5,292 nucleotides of DNA from an uncultured Oscillospiraceae bacterium (GTDB lineage: Bacteria; Bacillota; Clostridia; Oscillospirales; Oscillospiraceae): the NCBI GenBank assembly GCA_934662925.1, contig CAKUKL010000123.1, forward strand, positions 1 to 5,292. The letters are read 5' to 3'. The notes under the pieces are model-generated. The model did not search any database, was not told the DNA's origin, and saw nothing but the letters and a program-made list of their open reading frames with translations. Positions 4,487 to 5,292 of the stretch are shown here, piece after piece; the first letter of the stretch is position 1; the number at the start of each line of letters is the position of its first letter. The translations under genes and the position numbers were made by a program.

Positions 4487-5292
4487 ATGTCTACTGTTAT
4501 CAAGCACAAGCAGTTCCCCAACTACAAGGTGTACGAGACTGAGGTCGCCGGCCGCCCGCTGAAGATCGAGGTCGGCAAGATGGCCGAGCTGGCCAACGCC
4601 TCCGCCATGGTGCGCTACGGCGACACCAGCGTGCTGGTGGCCGTCACCGCCTCCGCCCGTCCCCGGGACGGCATCGACTTCTTCCCCCTGTCCGTGGACT
4701 TCGAGGAGAAGCTGTACTCCGTGGGCCGCATCCCCGGCTCCTTCATGCGCCGCGAGGGTCAGCCCTCCCTCCCCGCCGTGCTGGCTTCCCGTCTCATCGA
4801 CCGGCCCATCCGTCCCCTGTTCCCCTCTGACCTGCGCAACGACGTAGTGGTCACCTGCACTGTCATGAGCATGGACTACGACTGCTCCCCCGAGGTCACC
4901 GCCATGATCGGCGTGTCCGCCTGCCTGTCCTACTCCGACATCCCCTGGAACGGCCCCATCGGCTGCATGGAGGTCGGCTATGTGGACGGCAAGATCGTCA
5001 TGAACCCCACTCAGGAGCAGAAGCATGACTCCATGATGGACGTCACCGTGGCCGCCACCGGCGAGAAGGTCGTCATGATCGAGGCCGGAGCCAAGGAGAT
5101 CCCCGACGACATCATGTATGAGGGCATCGTGCAGGCCCACGAGGAGATCAAGAAGCAGGTCGCCTTCATCAACCAGATCGTGGCCGAGATTGGCAAGCCC
5201 AAGTTCGAGTACGAGCACGCCGCCTTCGATCAGGAGCTGTTCGACGACATCGTGGCCAACTTCATGGACGAGGCCAAGGCCGCCATGGACAC
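4487..5292 (+). CDS. pnp: Polyribonucleotide nucleotidyltransferase (PNPase), N-terminal part
   Basis: The frame starts at ATG 4487, nine bases after AAAGGAG, and runs off the window after 268 codons plus two bases. Full PNPases are about 700 residues, so roughly 38 percent is present. PNPase degrades RNA 3' to 5' using phosphate, releasing nucleoside diphosphates, as a trimeric ring. Visible is the first RNase PH core domain (about residues 10-210) with FFPLSVDFEEKLYSVGRIPG (65-84), FMRREG (86-91), RLIDRPIRPLFP (102-113) and MIEAGAKEIPDD (197-208), then the start of the all-helical linker (about 210 onward). The catalytic second PH domain and the KH and S1 RNA-binding domains lie beyond the window. 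The rpsO-pnp order is conserved. PNPase often represses its own mRNA after RNase III cleaves a leader stem; the leader here is highly structured. Confidence 0.98.
   Translation, partial: MSTVIKHKQFPNYKVYETEVAGRPLKIEVGKMAELANASAMVRYGDTSVLVAVTASARPRDGIDFFPLSVDFEEKLYSVGRIPGSFMRREGQPSLPAVLASRLIDRPIRPLFPSDLRNDVVVTCTVMSMDYDCSPEVTAMIGVSACLSYSDIPWNGPIGCMEVGYVDGKIVMNPTQEQKHDSMMDVTVAATGEKVVMIEAGAKEIPDDIMYEGIVQAHEEIKKQVAFINQIVAEIGKPKFEYEHAAFDQELFDDIVANFMDEAKAAMD

Noticed and set aside
4281..4562. 93-codon plus-strand frame through the inverted-repeat element into pnp
   Set aside because: It has no ribosome binding site, overlaps pnp out of frame, and its sequence follows the hairpin arms rather than a protein pattern.
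4085..5218. 377-codon minus-strand open frame opposite pnp
   Set aside because: It is antisense to unmistakable PNPase sequence, is rich in His/Gly/Asp/Leu as expected of a shadow, and has no recognisable domain.

Overview
The window reads as chromosomal DNA of a moderately GC-rich, low-mobility Firmicute, most likely a gut Clostridia relative in the Oscillospiraceae/Ruminococcaceae. This is inferred from strong AGGAG-type ribosome binding sites, GC-rich coding sequence separated by AT-rich promoter regions, sigma-A-type promoters, a LysM-G5-M23 cell-wall enzyme and the rpsO-pnp pair. No phage, plasmid, transposase, CRISPR, tRNA or rRNA gene is visible. The species cannot be named from this sequence.

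Layout. Positions 1-243 are the C-terminal end of an unrecognised plus-strand gene. It converges on a minus-strand Cof-type HAD phosphatase gene (338-1153), and one near-perfect bidirectional terminator (276-317) lies between them. A divergent spacer (1154-1545) carries the HAD promoter on one side. On the other side it carries the promoter of a membrane-anchored LysM-G5-M23 peptidoglycan hydrolase gene (1546-2991), three TGTWAH half-sites resembling a WalR box, and a terminator-like leader hairpin. After a strong terminator, a TTGACA promoter with three LexA-like boxes drives a small tail-anchored membrane protein of unknown function (3224-3586). A fourth terminator follows. Then come an extended -10 promoter, a structured leader that may bind S15, and rpsO (3858-4124). 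A 362-nt spacer contains a 12-bp hairpin and a 192-nt element bounded by 15-bp imperfect inverted repeats. It leads into the start of pnp (4487 to the window end, incomplete).

How the genes fit together. rpsO and pnp form the classic ribosome/RNA-turnover pair, and both leaders look structured enough for autoregulation. The M23 hydrolase and the small membrane protein are separate transcription units, each with its own terminator, and both concern the envelope. The first has a candidate wall-stress operator and the second a candidate SOS operator array. An SOS-controlled small single-pass membrane protein would fit, by position and size, the group of unrelated DNA-damage division inhibitors (YneA, SidA, DivS). 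This is the main candidate for undescribed biology in the window. The second is the inverted-repeat-bounded element in the pnp leader.
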